Position numbers and translations under genes: made by a program
Notes under the pieces: model-generated
Database searches by the model: none
Told to the model about the DNA's origin: nothing
What the model saw: the letters and a program-made list of their open reading frames with translations, nothing else
In this document: positions 1-7,571 of the stretch, piece by piece
How positions within the stretch are numbered: position 1 is the stretch's first letter
Layout of the letters: each line of letters begins with the position of its first letter
Assembly (NCBI RefSeq): GCF_000720185.1
Contig: NZ_JOIY01000053.1
Span: 1-55,236, forward strand
Direction: 5' to 3'
Length of the DNA: 55,236 bases
DNA from: Streptomyces sp. NRRL S-340
GTDB lineage: Bacteria; Actinomycetota; Actinomycetes; Streptomycetales; Streptomycetaceae

Positions 1-240
1 CCGGTCGATCCAGCCGCGGGCGGCGACGTGCGCGACGTGCCGGCTGGTCACCGACAGGTCCACGGCGAGCAGCTCGGCGAGCTTGCTCATGCGCATCTCG
101 CCGTGGCGCCCCAGCAGGGTCAGCACGGCGGCGGAGCCGGCCGGGCAGTCGGACGGCAGGATCCGCCCCAGGTCCCGTTTCACGGCGCCGACGGCGCTGA
201 GCTGACGCGCAAGCTCCTCGTACTGCGCCCGCTCGGCCAT
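1..240 (-). CDS. MarR-family transcriptional regulator (partial, N-terminal part)
   Basis: Only the first 80 codons lie in the window; the C-terminal part runs off the left edge. The protein starts MAERAQYEELARQL and continues into a winged-helix DNA-binding domain: a helix with LLGRHGEMRMSKLAELL near residues 43-58, then the likely recognition helix LSVTSRHVAHVAARGW near 62-77. This is the usual MarR pattern. The ATG at 240 follows a good ribosome site (GGGAGGTG, 241-250 on the opposite strand). The upstream region holds three copies of a short inverted repeat that could be its operator. In Streptomyces such genes often control an efflux pump next to them, but the neighbour lies outside the window, so no target is claimed. 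Confidence 0.85.
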   Translation of the reverse strand, partial: MAERAQYEELARQLSAVGAVKRDLGRILPSDCPAGSAAVLTLLGRHGEMRMSKLAELLAVDLSVTSRHVAHVAARGWIDR

Positions 241-256
241 CGCACCTCCCGTAATC

Positions 257-342
257 GTTGCTTGGGGCAACCATAGGTTCGGTTGGTTGCTGCAGGCAAA
301 CAAATCGGCGGCTCGCGACGCAAAAACTTGGCAAAGGCAAGT
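257..342. promoter_or_regulatory. Three operator-like inverted repeats upstream of the MarR gene
   Basis: The motif TTGS-N5-GCAA occurs at 258-270, 287-299 and 328-340. The first copy is a perfect GTTGC-N5-GCAAC dyad (257-271) and the third sits in a wider ACTTG...CAAGT dyad (326-342). All lie within 100 bp of the MarR start codon, where autoregulatory MarR sites are usually found. Binding by this particular protein is inferred. Confidence 0.5.
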
Positions 343-524
343 ATTGCTAGTGTAAATATGCAGGTGGCGCGGGGTGCGGGGGCCGCCGGGGCGCACCCTT
401 CCGTCCAGGGCGGGGCAAACCGGCCGCCCGGGCGGGTGCCGCCCCCTCGGCCGCGCCCGGCGCAACAGCAGGAACCGGGCCCCCACTTGGGCAGGGGCGG
501 GCGCTTTCGCTAGGGTCTCGGGCC

Positions 525-722
525 ATGGCTAACACCCAGGGCCCCCAGGGCAACCACGACCCCGCCGGCAGCACCCAGATGTTCCGCGCGTTCGTCGACG
601 AGGCCGCTCCCCAGGCGACGCAGCAGCAGGCGGCGCCCGCCGGTCCGCGGGTCGGCCTGATCGTCGGTGTCGTCGTCGCCGTGATCGTCGTCGCGGCCGT
701 CGCCTGGCTCGCGTTCAAGTAG
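525..722 (+). CDS. Small single-pass membrane protein, unknown function
   Basis: A 65-residue protein with a polar, Gln/Ala-rich N-terminal half (MANTQGPQGNHDPAGSTQMF) and one hydrophobic helix at about residues 43-62, ending in LAFK. It looks like a small tail-anchored or bitopic membrane protein. I do not recognise a named family. There is no Shine-Dalgarno sequence. Instead a -10-like TAGGGT (511-516) ends 8 nt before the ATG, with a possible -35 TTGGGC (487-492) 18 nt upstream, which suggests a leaderless transcript. It converges with the sigma factor gene to its right, and the two share a hairpin terminator at 826-868. Confidence 0.7.
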   Translation: MANTQGPQGNHDPAGSTQMFRAFVDEAAPQATQQQAAPAGPRVGLIVGVVVAVIVVAAVAWLAFK

Positions 723-825
723 GAACAGAGCGGTCCGAGCGGACACGGAGCGGTCGGAGCGGTCCGAGCGGGACCGCGGCGGGGAGAAGGGCGCCGAGCG
801 GCGCCGAGGACGCGGCTGGACAGCA

Positions 826-868
826 CGACGGCCGCCGAAGCGCCGTGCGGGCGCCTCGGCGGCCGTCG
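826..868. terminator. Bidirectional hairpin terminator
   Basis: A 13-bp perfect stem (826-838 with 856-868) is followed by a further 5-bp stem across a single mismatch, with a 5-nt loop. It lies between the convergent small membrane gene and the sigma factor gene. There is no T tract, as is common in Streptomyces. Confidence 0.7.
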
Positions 869-889
869 GCGCGCCGGGGGTGCTCGGAC

Positions 890-1798
890 TCAGTCGGAGA
901 TGAGTCCGTCGCGGAGCTGGGCCAGGGTCCGCGTCAGCAGCCGGGAGACGTGCATCTGCGAGATGCCGACCTCCTCGCCGATCTGCGACTGCGTCATGTT
1001 GGCGAAGAAGCGCAGCATGATGATCCGGCGCTCGCGGGGCGGCAGCTTGGCGAGCAGCGGCTTGAGCGACTCGCGGTACTCCACGCCCTCCAGTGCCGTG
1101 TCCTCGTAGCCGAGGCGGTCGGCGAGCGATCCCTCGCCGCCGTCGTCCTCGGGGGCCGGGGAGTCGAGCGAGGAGGCCGTGTACGCGTTGCCCACGGCGA
1201 GGCCGTCGACGACGTCCTCCTCCGACACCCCGAGCACCGCGGCGAGTTCACCGACGGTCGGCGACCGGTCCAGCCGCTGCGACAGCTCGTCGCTGGCCTT
1301 CGTCAGCGCCAGCCGCAGCTCCTGCAGCCGCCGGGGCACCCGCACCGACCACGAGGTGTCCCGGAAGAAGCGCTTGATCTCGCCGACCACCGTCGGCATC
1401 GCGAAGGTCGGGAACTCCACGCCGCGTTCGCAGTCGAAGCGGTCGATCGCCTTGATCAGGCCGATGGTGCCGACCTGGACGATGTCCTCCATCGGCTCGT
1501 TGCGCGAGCGGAAGCGGGCGGCGGCGTAGCGCACCAGCGGGAGGTTCAGTTCGATCAGGGTGTCCCGGACGTAGGCACGCTCGGGGCTGTTCTCGTCGAG
1601 CGCGGCGAGCCGCAGGAACAGGGAGCGGGACAGGGTGCGGGTGTCGATGGCTTCCGAGGCCTCGGACGCCGGGGCCGGAGCCGGGACGGCCGGAAGGGCC
1701 GCCACGTCGTCGAGGGCGTCGATCGGCTCGAGCGCCGGGGAAGGCGCCTCGCTCTTGGTGAGCATCAGCACCTCGGAGCTGCCCTGTTCTGCGGACAT
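890..1798 (-). CDS. sigN: RNA polymerase sigma factor, SigB/SigF/SigG type (SigN-like)
   Basis: A 302-residue group-3 sigma-70 factor of the stress/sporulation class. After a disordered Pro/Ala-rich stretch of about 45 residues come region 2 ([20 protein letters not shown], then [16 protein letters not shown]), region 3 ([19 protein letters not shown]) and a region 4 helix-turn-helix ([20 protein letters not shown]). The start [10 protein letters not shown] at 1798 is chosen because GAGGGGGTG precedes it; a longer in-frame reading to 1915 lacks such a site. It is followed on the same strand by a close paralogue at 2045-2962. In S. coelicolor the two tandem genes at this locus are sigN and sigF; the assignment of which is which rests on that remembered order. 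A promoter-like sequence of the same sigma class lies upstream (1869-1894). Confidence 0.88.
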   Translation of the reverse strand: MSAEQGSSEVLMLTKSEAPSPALEPIDALDDVAALPAVPAPAPASEASEAIDTRTLSRSLFLRLAALDENSPERAYVRDTLIELNLPLVRYAAARFRSRNEPMEDIVQVGTIGLIKAIDRFDCERGVEFPTFAMPTVVGEIKRFFRDTSWSVRVPRRLQELRLALTKASDELSQRLDRSPTVGELAAVLGVSEEDVVDGLAVGNAYTASSLDSPAPEDDGGEGSLADRLGYEDTALEGVEYRESLKPLLAKLPPRERRIIMLRFFANMTQSQIGEEVGISQMHVSRLLTRTLAQLRDGLISD

Positions 1799-1868
1799 GC
1801 CACCCCCTCTGGGTCGCGGGACGGTCGTGGCCGCGTTCTCTGACGAGGAGAACTCAGCCTTCACCTGA

Positions 1869-1894
1869 ATACCGGAGCCGAAGCCCCGGCAAAC
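1869..1894 (-). promoter_or_regulatory. Candidate SigB/SigF-type promoter of sigN
   Basis: Read on the minus strand this is GTTT (1894-1891), a 16-nt spacer and CGGTAT (1874-1869). The known consensus for this sigma class is close to GTTT-N14-16-GGGTAT. It would start transcription about 65 nt before the SigN start codon, suggesting autoregulation or control by the neighbouring sigma factor. Match by eye only. Confidence 0.45.
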
Positions 1895-2044
1895 GCGCTT
1901 CCCGCAGAATGTCACATGTCGGCAACACGCTGTAGTGACATGTCGACATCGGATACGTGAATCAGCCCTGGCGGAAAGGGGTCTGACGGTCTTTCGGGCC
2001 GAAGCGGCCGGGATCGGCCCTGGTGAGCGATTCGCTCGTGACGG

Positions 2045-2962
2045 TTACGCCTCGATCCTGTTTGCGGATCGCAGCCGCTGGAAGCTACGCGCGAGTAGCC
2101 GCGAGACGTGCATCTGGGAGACGCCGAGTTCCGCACTGATCTGCGACTGGGTGAGATTGCTGTAGTAGCGCAGCAGCAGGATTCTCTGTTCGCGTTCGGG
2201 GAGCTGGACCAGGAGATGGCGGACCAGGTCGCGGTGCTCGACGCCGTCGAGCGCCGGGTCCTCGTAGCCGAGCCGGTCGAGCAGCCCGGGCAGCCCGTCG
2301 CCCTCCTGGGCGGCCTCCAGGGAGGTCGCGTGGTACGACCGTCCGGCCTCGATGCAGGACAGCACCTCGTCCTCGCCGATGCGCAGCCGCTCGGCGATCT
2401 CGGCGGTCGAGGGGGAGCGCCCGAAGGCGGTCGTCAGGTCCTCCGTCGCGCTGTTGACCTGCACCCACAGCTCGTGCAGCCGGCGCGGGACGTGGACGGT
2501 GCGGACGTTGTCGCGGAAGTACCGCTTGATCTCCCCGACGACCGTGGGCATGGCGAAGGTGGGGAACTGCACGCCCCGGTCGGGGTCGAAGCGGTCGATG
2601 GCGTTGATGAGTCCGATGGTGCCGACCTGGACGACGTCCTCCATCGGCTCGTTGCGGGAGCGGAAGCGGGCGGCGGCGTAGCGCACCAGCGGGAGGTTCG
2701 CCTCGATGAGCGCCCCGCGCACGCGGGCGTACTCGGGGCTGCCCGGCTCCAGCTCCTTCAGCTGGGTGAAGAGCACCTGCGTGAGGGCCCGGGTGTCGGC
2801 GCCGCGCCGCTTCTCGGGGGCGGCGGCGGGAGCCGGCGCGGAGTCCGGGCTCTGGGGCTGGGGGCGGCTCTGCGCCTGGCTCTGCGGCGGGGTCGGGGCC
2901 TGGGTCTGGTCCGGGGTCTGAACGGGAGCGTCCTCCTGGGGTGGCGCAGTACTGGCCGACAC
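2045..2962 (-). CDS. sigF: RNA polymerase sigma factor SigF (late sporulation type)
   Basis: A sigma-70 factor of about 305 residues, closely related to the gene just downstream. A long Gln/Pro-rich leader (residues 1-65) precedes region 2, which is almost identical to that of the paralogue ([32 protein letters not shown]), and a C-terminal helix-turn-helix ([20 protein letters not shown]). In Streptomyces SigF acts late in spore maturation. The start is uncertain: the reading frame is open to a TTG at 3001, but a GTG at 2962 (or TTG at 2968) follows AGAGG and gives the N-terminus VSASTAPPQ, which resembles what I recall for the S. coelicolor protein. The 5' region has an AAGCACC/GGTGCTT inverted repeat at 3040-3046 and 3083-3089. 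Confidence 0.87.
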   Translation of the reverse strand: MSASTAPPQEDAPVQTPDQTQAPTPPQSQAQSRPQPQSPDSAPAPAAAPEKRRGADTRALTQVLFTQLKELEPGSPEYARVRGALIEANLPLVRYAAARFRSRNEPMEDVVQVGTIGLINAIDRFDPDRGVQFPTFAMPTVVGEIKRYFRDNVRTVHVPRRLHELWVQVNSATEDLTTAFGRSPSTAEIAERLRIGEDEVLSCIEAGRSYHATSLEAAQEGDGLPGLLDRLGYEDPALDGVEHRDLVRHLLVQLPEREQRILLLRYYSNLTQSQISAELGVSQMHVSRLLARSFQRLRSANRIEA

Positions 2963-3103
2963 GGTCAACGCCACCTCTTCGTCGATCAACTCATCCGTCA
3001 AAAGCGGTCATAGCATCACAAGACAGGCGCTAAGTGTTCAAGCACCGCATATGCACGTGTTGAGGGATCAATAAGCGCTCAAGGTGCTTCGAGACGCGAC
3101 AGA

Positions 3104-3128
3104 GCCCCGCACCGTTCCGGTACGGGGC
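3104..3128. terminator. Hairpin terminator
   Basis: GCCCCGCACCG (3104-3114) pairs with CGGTACGGGGC (3118-3128) around a short loop, with one C/A mismatch. It lies downstream of the Dabb gene on the minus strand. Confidence 0.55.
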
Positions 3129-3140
3129 CGGGCATGCGGC

Positions 3141-3162
3141 CATACGGCCGTACGGCCGTATG
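3141..3162. repeat. 22-bp perfect palindrome at the 3' end of the Dabb gene
   Basis: The sequence reads identically on both strands over 22 bp, built from the iterated core ACGGCCGT. It begins 2 bp after the TAG stop of the Dabb gene (3164-3166). As RNA it could form a hairpin; as DNA it is a dyad with internal repeats. It may simply be part of a compound terminator with 3104-3128. Confidence 0.8.
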
Positions 3163-3163
3163 A

Positions 3164-3457
3164 CTAGAACTCGTAGTCCGCGATCACCCAGGTGGCGAAC
3201 TCCCGCCACAGGGCCACGCCCGCCTGGTGGGCCGGGTGCTCCAGGTACCGCTTCAGGGCGTCCGCGTCCTCGACCGCCGAGTTGATCGCGAAGTCGTGGG
3301 CGACGGGCCGGTCGCTGATGTTCCAGCCGCACTCCCAGAAGCGCAGGTCATCGATCTGGCCGCCCAGGGCCCTGAACGCCCGGACGCCCTCCACGACGCG
3401 CGGGTCGTCGCGCTCCACGCCCTCGTTGAGCTTGAAGAGGACCAGGTGGCGGATCAT
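3164..3457 (-). CDS. Dabb (stress-responsive A/B barrel) family protein
   Basis: A 97-residue protein matching the Dabb ferredoxin-like fold: the opening strand MIRHLVLFKLNEGV, a helix with RVVEGVRAFRAL, then a strand containing DRPVAHDFAINSAV and the conserved tail region ALKRYLEHPAHQAGV. Family members are small dimeric barrels in diverse roles, so no substrate can be given. The ATG at 3457 follows GGAGGAAAGTG. It overlaps the stop of the upstream 58-aa gene (TGATG at 3455-3459), so the two are probably translationally coupled in one transcript. Confidence 0.85.
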   Translation of the reverse strand: MIRHLVLFKLNEGVERDDPRVVEGVRAFRALGGQIDDLRFWECGWNISDRPVAHDFAINSAVEDADALKRYLEHPAHQAGVALWREFATWVIADYEF

Positions 3458-3633
3458 CACTTTCCTCCGTTCGCGGCCCACGTCATGAAGTCGCCGATGG
3501 CCTTGGCAGCGTTGGATATGCCCTCGAAGCCTATCTGGACGTAGTCGGCGGCCTTGGCCGGGTCGGTGATGATCACGTACAGCACGAAGACCACGAGCAC
3601 GTAGACGACGATCTTCTTGGCGTTCACCGCCAT
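3457..3633 (-). CDS. Conserved small membrane-associated protein, unknown function
   Basis: A 58-residue protein: a short basic N-terminus (MAVNAKK), a hydrophobic segment at about residues 8-22, then a soluble amphipathic part with DYVQIGFEGISNAAKAIG. It is likely a bitopic membrane protein. It overlaps the following Dabb gene by a TGATG junction, which supports it being a real gene and suggests a shared transcript. The start ATG at 3633 has GGGGGAGAC upstream. I do not recognise a functional family. Confidence 0.75.
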   Translation of the reverse strand: MAVNAKKIVVYVLVVFVLYVIITDPAKAADYVQIGFEGISNAAKAIGDFMTWAANGGK

Positions 3634-3740
3634 CGCGGTCTCCCCCTGTCGCTGGTTGCCCCTGGCGCCGGCTCCCCCGTCGTCGAGCGCTGCGAGCCGA
3701 GCGCGGTCGATCGCTGTAGATGATCGCATGATGATCGCAC

Positions 3741-3771
3741 GAAGGGCCCCGTCCGGTGGACGGAGCCCTTC
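3741..3771 (-). terminator. Terminator of the tRNA-Ser(CGA) gene
   Basis: GAAGGGC-rich arms at 3741-3754 and 3758-3771 form a stem of about 13 bp with a 3-4 nt loop, just downstream of the tRNA on the minus strand. Confidence 0.7.
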
Positions 3772-3776
3772 ACAAG

Positions 3777-3861
3777 CGGTAGCGGAGGGATTTGAACCCT
3801 CGGTGACTTGCGCCACACTCGCTTTCGAGGCGAGCTCCTTCGGCCGCTCGGACACGCTACC
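3777..3861 (-). tRNA. tRNA-Ser (anticodon CGA)
   Basis: An 85-nt class II tRNA with acceptor GGTAGCG/CGCTACC, discriminator G, a long variable arm, the T-loop sequence GGTTCAAATCC and anticodon loop CTCGAAA giving CGA. It reads UCG serine codons, which are frequent in this genome. Confidence 0.96.
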
Positions 3862-3950
3862 GAGAGAGACCCTACAACACCGGGGGCCGAGGTCCGAAAT
3901 CCGTTTCCCGGCCCGTCCCGCGGTGGGGGAGGAAGACGGACCGGCGGGGG

Positions 3951-4382
3951 TCAGCGGGCGCGGAAGAAGGCGGTGAGGGCCGCGGCGCAGTCCTCGGCGA
4001 GCACGCCCTCGATCACCTCGGGCCGGTGGTTGAGCCGCCGGTCGCGTACGACGTCCCACAGCGAGCCCGCGGCGCCCGCCTTCTCGTCACGGGCGCCGTA
4101 GACAATCCGGTCAACGCGGGAGAGGACGGCGGCCCCCGCGCACATCGTGCACGGCTCCAGCGTCACCACCAGGGTGCAGCCGGACAGCCGCCACTGCCCC
4201 ACCCGCTCGGCGGCCCGCCGGACGGCGAGGACCTCCGCGTGCGCGGTCGGATCACCCGTCGCCTCCCGCTCGTTGTGCGCGGCGCCGAGCACGGTCCTGC
4301 CGTCGTCCGACAGCACGATGGCGCCGACCGGCACGTCCCCGCCCCGGACCGCCAGTTCGGCCTGTTCCAGGGCGAGCCGCAT
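3951..4382 (-). CDS. tadA: tRNA adenosine(34) deaminase TadA
   Basis: A 143-residue cytidine/deoxycytidylate deaminase-fold enzyme that converts A34 to inosine in tRNA-Arg(ACG), allowing wobble decoding. The zinc and catalytic motifs are present: HAE in GDPTAHAEVLAVRRA and PCTMC in VTLEPCTMCAGA. The C-terminal helix has FFRAR. The ATG at 4382 has only a weak ribosome site (GGCGGGAC), so a slightly longer N-terminus cannot be excluded, though no better start is visible. It lies 137 bp downstream of, and on the same strand as, the gene for the TadA-associated protein. Confidence 0.93.
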   Translation of the reverse strand: MRLALEQAELAVRGGDVPVGAIVLSDDGRTVLGAAHNEREATGDPTAHAEVLAVRRAAERVGQWRLSGCTLVVTLEPCTMCAGAAVLSRVDRIVYGARDEKAGAAGSLWDVVRDRRLNHRPEVIEGVLAEDCAAALTAFFRAR

Positions 4383-4519
4383 CGCGTCCCGCCAGCGGTC
4401 GCGGACGGGGTCGCCGGCACCCCCGTCCCCTCCCGGCCCGACGGCGCCGGGGCAGCCCGGCGCGCCCGCCGGGCGGTGCGGCTCGGCCGGGCGGGTCGTG
4501 TCGTCGGTCGGGGGCGGGG

Positions 4520-5083
4520 TCAGCGGACGGTCTCCAGCACCTCCGCGGCGCCCAGGACCTCGGCGATCGCGCTCAGCGCGTCGTCCGCGTCCAGGGCGCG
4601 CAGCTCCTTCTCGCTGATGCCCAGGTCGTCGAGGATCTCGCCGTCGCCCAGCGGGCTGTGCGTGATGGCCTCGGCGGCACCGGACTCCTCCTCCTCGTCG
4701 TCGTCCACGGCGGAGGAGGGCTCGCCGTCCTCCGTGCCGTCGAGGTCGAGGGCGTCGAGATCGGTGGCGTCGTCACCGGGCTCACGGCCGAGCAGTTCGT
4801 CGGTGAGCAGGATCTCCCCGTACGAGCTGCGGGCCGCCGCGGCGGCGTCCGAGACGTAGATGCGAGGGTCGTCCTCGCCGTCCACGCGGACGACGCCGAA
4901 CCACGCGTCCTCCTGTTCGATGAGGACGAGCACGGTGTCGTCCTCGGCCGAGGCCTCCCGGGCCAGGTCGGCCAGGTCGGACAGCGTCTCCACATCGTCG
5001 AGCTCCGTGTCGCTCGCTTCCCACCCGTCTTCGGTGCGCGCGAGCAGTGCGGCGAAGTACACCGTGACTCTCCCACTGGTCAT
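4520..5083 (-). CDS. tRNA adenosine deaminase-associated protein
   Basis: A 187-residue acidic protein of the actinobacterial family regularly found next to tadA. The N-terminal part (MTSGRVTVYFAALLARTEDG) is folded-looking and ends with strands such as VLVLIEQEDAWFGVVRVDG. The middle is very acidic (DATDLDALDLDGTEDGE and DDDEEEE, about residues 105-135), and the C-terminus is a helical ISEKELRALDADDALSAIAE segment. It precedes tadA on the same strand. The name comes from this genomic pairing; a biochemical role is not established to my knowledge. Confidence 0.85.
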   Translation of the reverse strand: MTSGRVTVYFAALLARTEDGWEASDTELDDVETLSDLADLAREASAEDDTVLVLIEQEDAWFGVVRVDGEDDPRIYVSDAAAAARSSYGEILLTDELLGREPGDDATDLDALDLDGTEDGEPSSAVDDDEEEESGAAEAITHSPLGDGEILDDLGISEKELRALDADDALSAIAEVLGAAEVLETVR

Positions 5084-5411
5084 AGGCGTGCCGGTTGGGG
5101 GTCCCCCCGGCGGAGGTTCTGGGCGGGAAGAGCTGGGCTCCGAGCCCCACCCACTCGGAATCGTGGCAGAAACAAGGCGCTCAGGGGACGTCTTCGGCTC
5201 CCTGTGTCCGGCAGTTTTGCGGCTCGTCGGTAAAGGACTCACCAGCGCACTCGTTGCCGCCACCTGCGGATCGTACGCGGCTTTGGCCCACGGCCACGCA
5301 GGCCCGCATCGGAACGTCGGCGCGCCTTTCCTTTCTTCCCCTCTTCCCCGGTGTGTTCCGCCGCCCTGCCGGCGCCGTCCGGTCCGGCCCGGGGCCGCCG
5401 GTCCGCGCCTC
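5084..5411. other. Intergenic region upstream of the tadA-associated gene
   Basis: No convincing gene. It must hold the promoter of the 4520-5083 gene and the 3' end of the 5412-5789 transcript. A run of C and T only, about 25 nt long, lies around 5326-5350; read on the minus strand it is a purine tract just after the 5412 gene's stop. Confidence 0.5.
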
Positions 5412-5789
5412 CTACCAGCGGAACGTGCGCATGCGCATCGCGTGCCGCAGCCGGGCGGCCTTGGCCCGCCGGGGCTGGACGCGGTCGCGCAGTTCACGGG
5501 CCTCGGCGAGATCGCGCAGGAACTGGGCCCGGCGCCGGCGGCGCTCCCCGTCCGGGTCCTGGTCCGAGCCGGTGCCCGCGCCGGGGCCGGTGCGCGGGCC
5601 CGTGTCCCGGCGGTCGCCGGCGCGCCGGGGGTCCCCCGGTTCCCGGTCGCTCCCGCCCGCCGCGTCCGCCGTGACCCTCGCGGGCGTCGTGGCCCTCGCG
5701 GCCCCCGCGGCAGCCGTGGTCTCCGTCTCGTCCGTCCTGCCGGGCCGCTCGCCCGGTGACGGATGCTTGCGGGATCGCCGGTCAGGCAT
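5412..5789 (-). CDS. Basic small protein, unknown function
   Basis: A 125-residue protein, rich in Arg, Gly and Thr. The first 80 residues look disordered (ATTPARVTADAAGGSDREP). The C-terminal 40 residues carry a basic helical segment, RRRRRAQFLRDLAEARELRD, followed by VQPRRAKAARLRHAMRMRTF, which is the part most likely to be conserved and might bind nucleic acid. The ATG at 5789 has GGTGG upstream; an in-frame ATG at 5819 is possible. It is divergent from upp. Unknown function. Confidence 0.65.
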   Translation of the reverse strand: MPDRRSRKHPSPGERPGRTDETETTAAAGAARATTPARVTADAAGGSDREPGDPRRAGDRRDTGPRTGPGAGTGSDQDPDGERRRRRAQFLRDLAEARELRDRVQPRRAKAARLRHAMRMRTFRW

Positions 5790-5938
5790 CGGTCCACCAC
5801 CCCAGTCCGTCCCTCCCACCTTCCCCCGGACGGCGGGTTTGATGCCACGGCGGCGCGGGACCGGGCGGGTGCGGCGGCCGCCGGCGCGAGGACGGTGCGG
5901 GCGGGCGGGTGCCTTCGCCGCCCGGTTACTGTTGGCAC

Positions 5939-6574
5939 ATGCGTCTCCACGTCGTCGACCACCCCTTGGTCGCCCACAAGCTCACCACGCTGCGCGACCG
6001 GCGCACCGACTCCGCGACCTTCCGCCGGCTCGCCGACGAGCTGGTCACCCTGCTCGCCTACGAGGCGACGCGGGACGTGCGGACCGAGCAGGTCGACATC
6101 TCCACGCCGGTCGCGCAGACCACCGGCGTCAAGCTCTCCCACCCGCGCCCGCTGGTGGTGCCGATCCTGCGCGCCGGACTCGGCATGCTGGACGGCATGG
6201 TGCGGCTGCTGCCGACCGCCGAGGTGGGCTTCCTGGGCATGATCCGCAACGAGGAGACACTGCAGGCCTCGACGTACGCCACGCGCATGCCGGAGGACCT
6301 CTCCGGCCGTCAGGTGTACGTCCTCGACCCGATGCTCGCCACCGGGGGCACGCTGGTCGCGGCGATCCAGGAGCTGATCAAGCGCGGCGCCGACGACGTG
6401 ACGGCGGTGGTGCTGCTGGCCGCCCCCGAGGGCGTCGCGGTCATGGAACGCGACCTCGCGGGCACGCCGGTGACGGTCGTGACCGCGTCGGTCGACGAAC
6501 ACCTGAACGAGCAGGGCTACATCATCCCGGGCCTGGGCGACGCGGGCGACCGGATGTACGGGGCGGCCGAGTAA
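5939..6574 (+). CDS. upp: Uracil phosphoribosyltransferase
   Basis: A 211-residue cytoplasmic salvage enzyme that makes UMP from uracil and PRPP. Diagnostic features: the start [20 protein letters not shown], the [16 protein letters not shown] segment, the PRPP-binding loop [13 protein letters not shown], and the C-terminal uracil-binding [16 protein letters not shown]. Length is normal for the family. There is no Shine-Dalgarno sequence; a TACTGT (-10-like, 5927-5932) ends 6 nt before the ATG, suggesting leaderless translation. It stands alone, convergent with the LytR_C gene. Confidence 0.97.
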   Translation: MRLHVVDHPLVAHKLTTLRDRRTDSATFRRLADELVTLLAYEATRDVRTEQVDISTPVAQTTGVKLSHPRPLVVPILRAGLGMLDGMVRLLPTAEVGFLGMIRNEETLQASTYATRMPEDLSGRQVYVLDPMLATGGTLVAAIQELIKRGADDVTAVVLLAAPEGVAVMERDLAGTPVTVVTASVDEHLNEQGYIIPGLGDAGDRMYGAAE

Positions 6575-6588
6575 CCGGCGGCCGGGGT

Positions 6589-6612
6589 GCGGGCGGGCAG
6601 CCGCCCGCCCGC
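6589..6612. terminator. Bidirectional hairpin terminator
   Basis: GCGGGCGGGC (6589-6598) pairs perfectly with GCCCGCCCGC (6603-6612) around a 4-nt loop, in the 39-bp gap between the convergent upp and LytR_C genes. Confidence 0.7.
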
Positions 6613-6613
6613 C

Positions 6614-7267
6614 TCAGCACCCCTTCTGCGGGGTGCCGGCCGCCGTCTGCGGGGCGGACAGGGCGGCCAGTGCCTTCTCGGCCGCCGGCCGCGACGCGAG
6701 CTGCTTGAACCCGTCGCCGATGATCAGGTCGACGTCGGTGCCCTTGCGGGTGTCGGTACGGCTCCCGGCCCCCGGGAGCTGGGTGGCGAGCACGGGCAGC
6801 GAGGTGTCGCGGGCCGACGCGGGACCCAGGAGCAGCCCGGCTCCCTTGACCTTCTTGTCGAACTCCTTGGTCGCGTTGCCCACGTGACCGATGCGGAAGC
6901 CGCGCTTCTTCAGCTCGTCCGCGGTCTGCTTGGCCAGCCCGCCGCGCGCCGTGGCGTTGAGGACGTTGACCGTGATCGCGCCCGGCTTGGGCGGCGTCCG
7001 GGCGGAGGCCGCCGGGGAGGGACCGGACCGGGCCGCCGCACCGGTCGCGCAGTGCGTCCTGGTGCCGGCCGCCGAGGCCTTGGTGTCGCTCCCGGTGAAG
7101 ACGTCGATGAGCTGCAGCGTGCCCCACCCGGTCACCCCCAGGACGACGACGGAGGCGGCGGCCACGAACACGAGCCTGCCGTGCCGCCGGGGCCGGCGCA
7201 TCCGCGGGTACTTGTTCCCCGTGATCCGGTACTTCCCGCCCATGCCGGGGGGAGTCAGCATGCTCAT
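6614..7267 (-). CDS. LytR C-terminal domain membrane protein
   Basis: A 217-residue protein: a short basic cytoplasmic head, one membrane helix at about residues 31-53 (RLVFVAAASVVVLGVTGWG), a Ser/Pro linker, and an extracytoplasmic LytR_C domain from about residue 97 (ITVNVLNATARGGLAKQTAD, then LKKRGFRIGHVGNA, ending VDLIIGDGFKQL). LytR_C domains are found in envelope proteins, often without the catalytic LCP domain, as here. A TACGCT (-10-like) ends 6 nt before the ATG at 7267 and there is no ribosome site, so it may be leaderless. A second in-frame ATG lies at 7261. Confidence 0.85.
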   Translation of the reverse strand: MSMLTPPGMGGKYRITGNKYPRMRRPRRHGRLVFVAAASVVVLGVTGWGTLQLIDVFTGSDTKASAAGTRTHCATGAAARSGPSPAASARTPPKPGAITVNVLNATARGGLAKQTADELKKRGFRIGHVGNATKEFDKKVKGAGLLLGPASARDTSLPVLATQLPGAGSRTDTRKGTDVDLIIGDGFKQLASRPAAEKALAALSAPQTAAGTPQKGC

Positions 7268-7571
7268 GGGCGCAGCGTAGTGCGCCGGGGCGGCGATTCC
7301 TACTAGATGATCATTGGATATCGCCCAGTAGAACCCGAAAGGTCCAAGCCGTTACAGGTCCGAACCGTTACCCGTCGGACCGCGACCGGGGGCCGGATCC
7401 GCCCGCCTGCGGGTTCTTCGTGGCGCATCCGTGGGGGCCGGACCGGCCTGGCCGCGTGGCTCTGCCCGGTCCGGCGGGAAGCCCGGACCGGCCCGCGCGG
7501 GCGTACGGCTCGGCGCGCACGGCCTGTCCGCGCACGGCTGCCGAGCCCGAGCCCGGGGCCGGGGACCCGGC
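7268..7571. other. Intergenic region upstream of the LytR_C gene, with a 16-bp tandem repeat
   Basis: No gene is seen here. Two 15-bp copies of GGTCCRARCCGTTAC lie in tandem at 7341-7355 and 7357-7371 with two differences, 74-104 bp upstream of the LytR_C start. A TGATCA dyad lies at about 7307-7313. The right part holds the 3' end of the VapB-like transcript, with a bulged GAGCC/GGCTC hairpin at 7549-7573. Confidence 0.5.

Noticed and set aside
845..1843. Long plus-strand frame opposite the sigN gene (332 codons)
   Set aside because: It is the antisense shadow of a well-conserved sigma factor; in very GC-rich genes the opposite strand often stays open. No recognisable domain or ribosome site.
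3039..3089. Strong operator upstream of sigF from the AAGCACC/GGTGCTT arms
   Set aside because: Only 7-bp arms separated by 36 nt; too weak to call as a site on its own.
4520..6502. Long minus-strand frame (660 codons) running from the tadA-associated gene into upp
   Set aside because: Only its last 187 residues are the real gene. The upstream part is antisense to upp and low in complexity.
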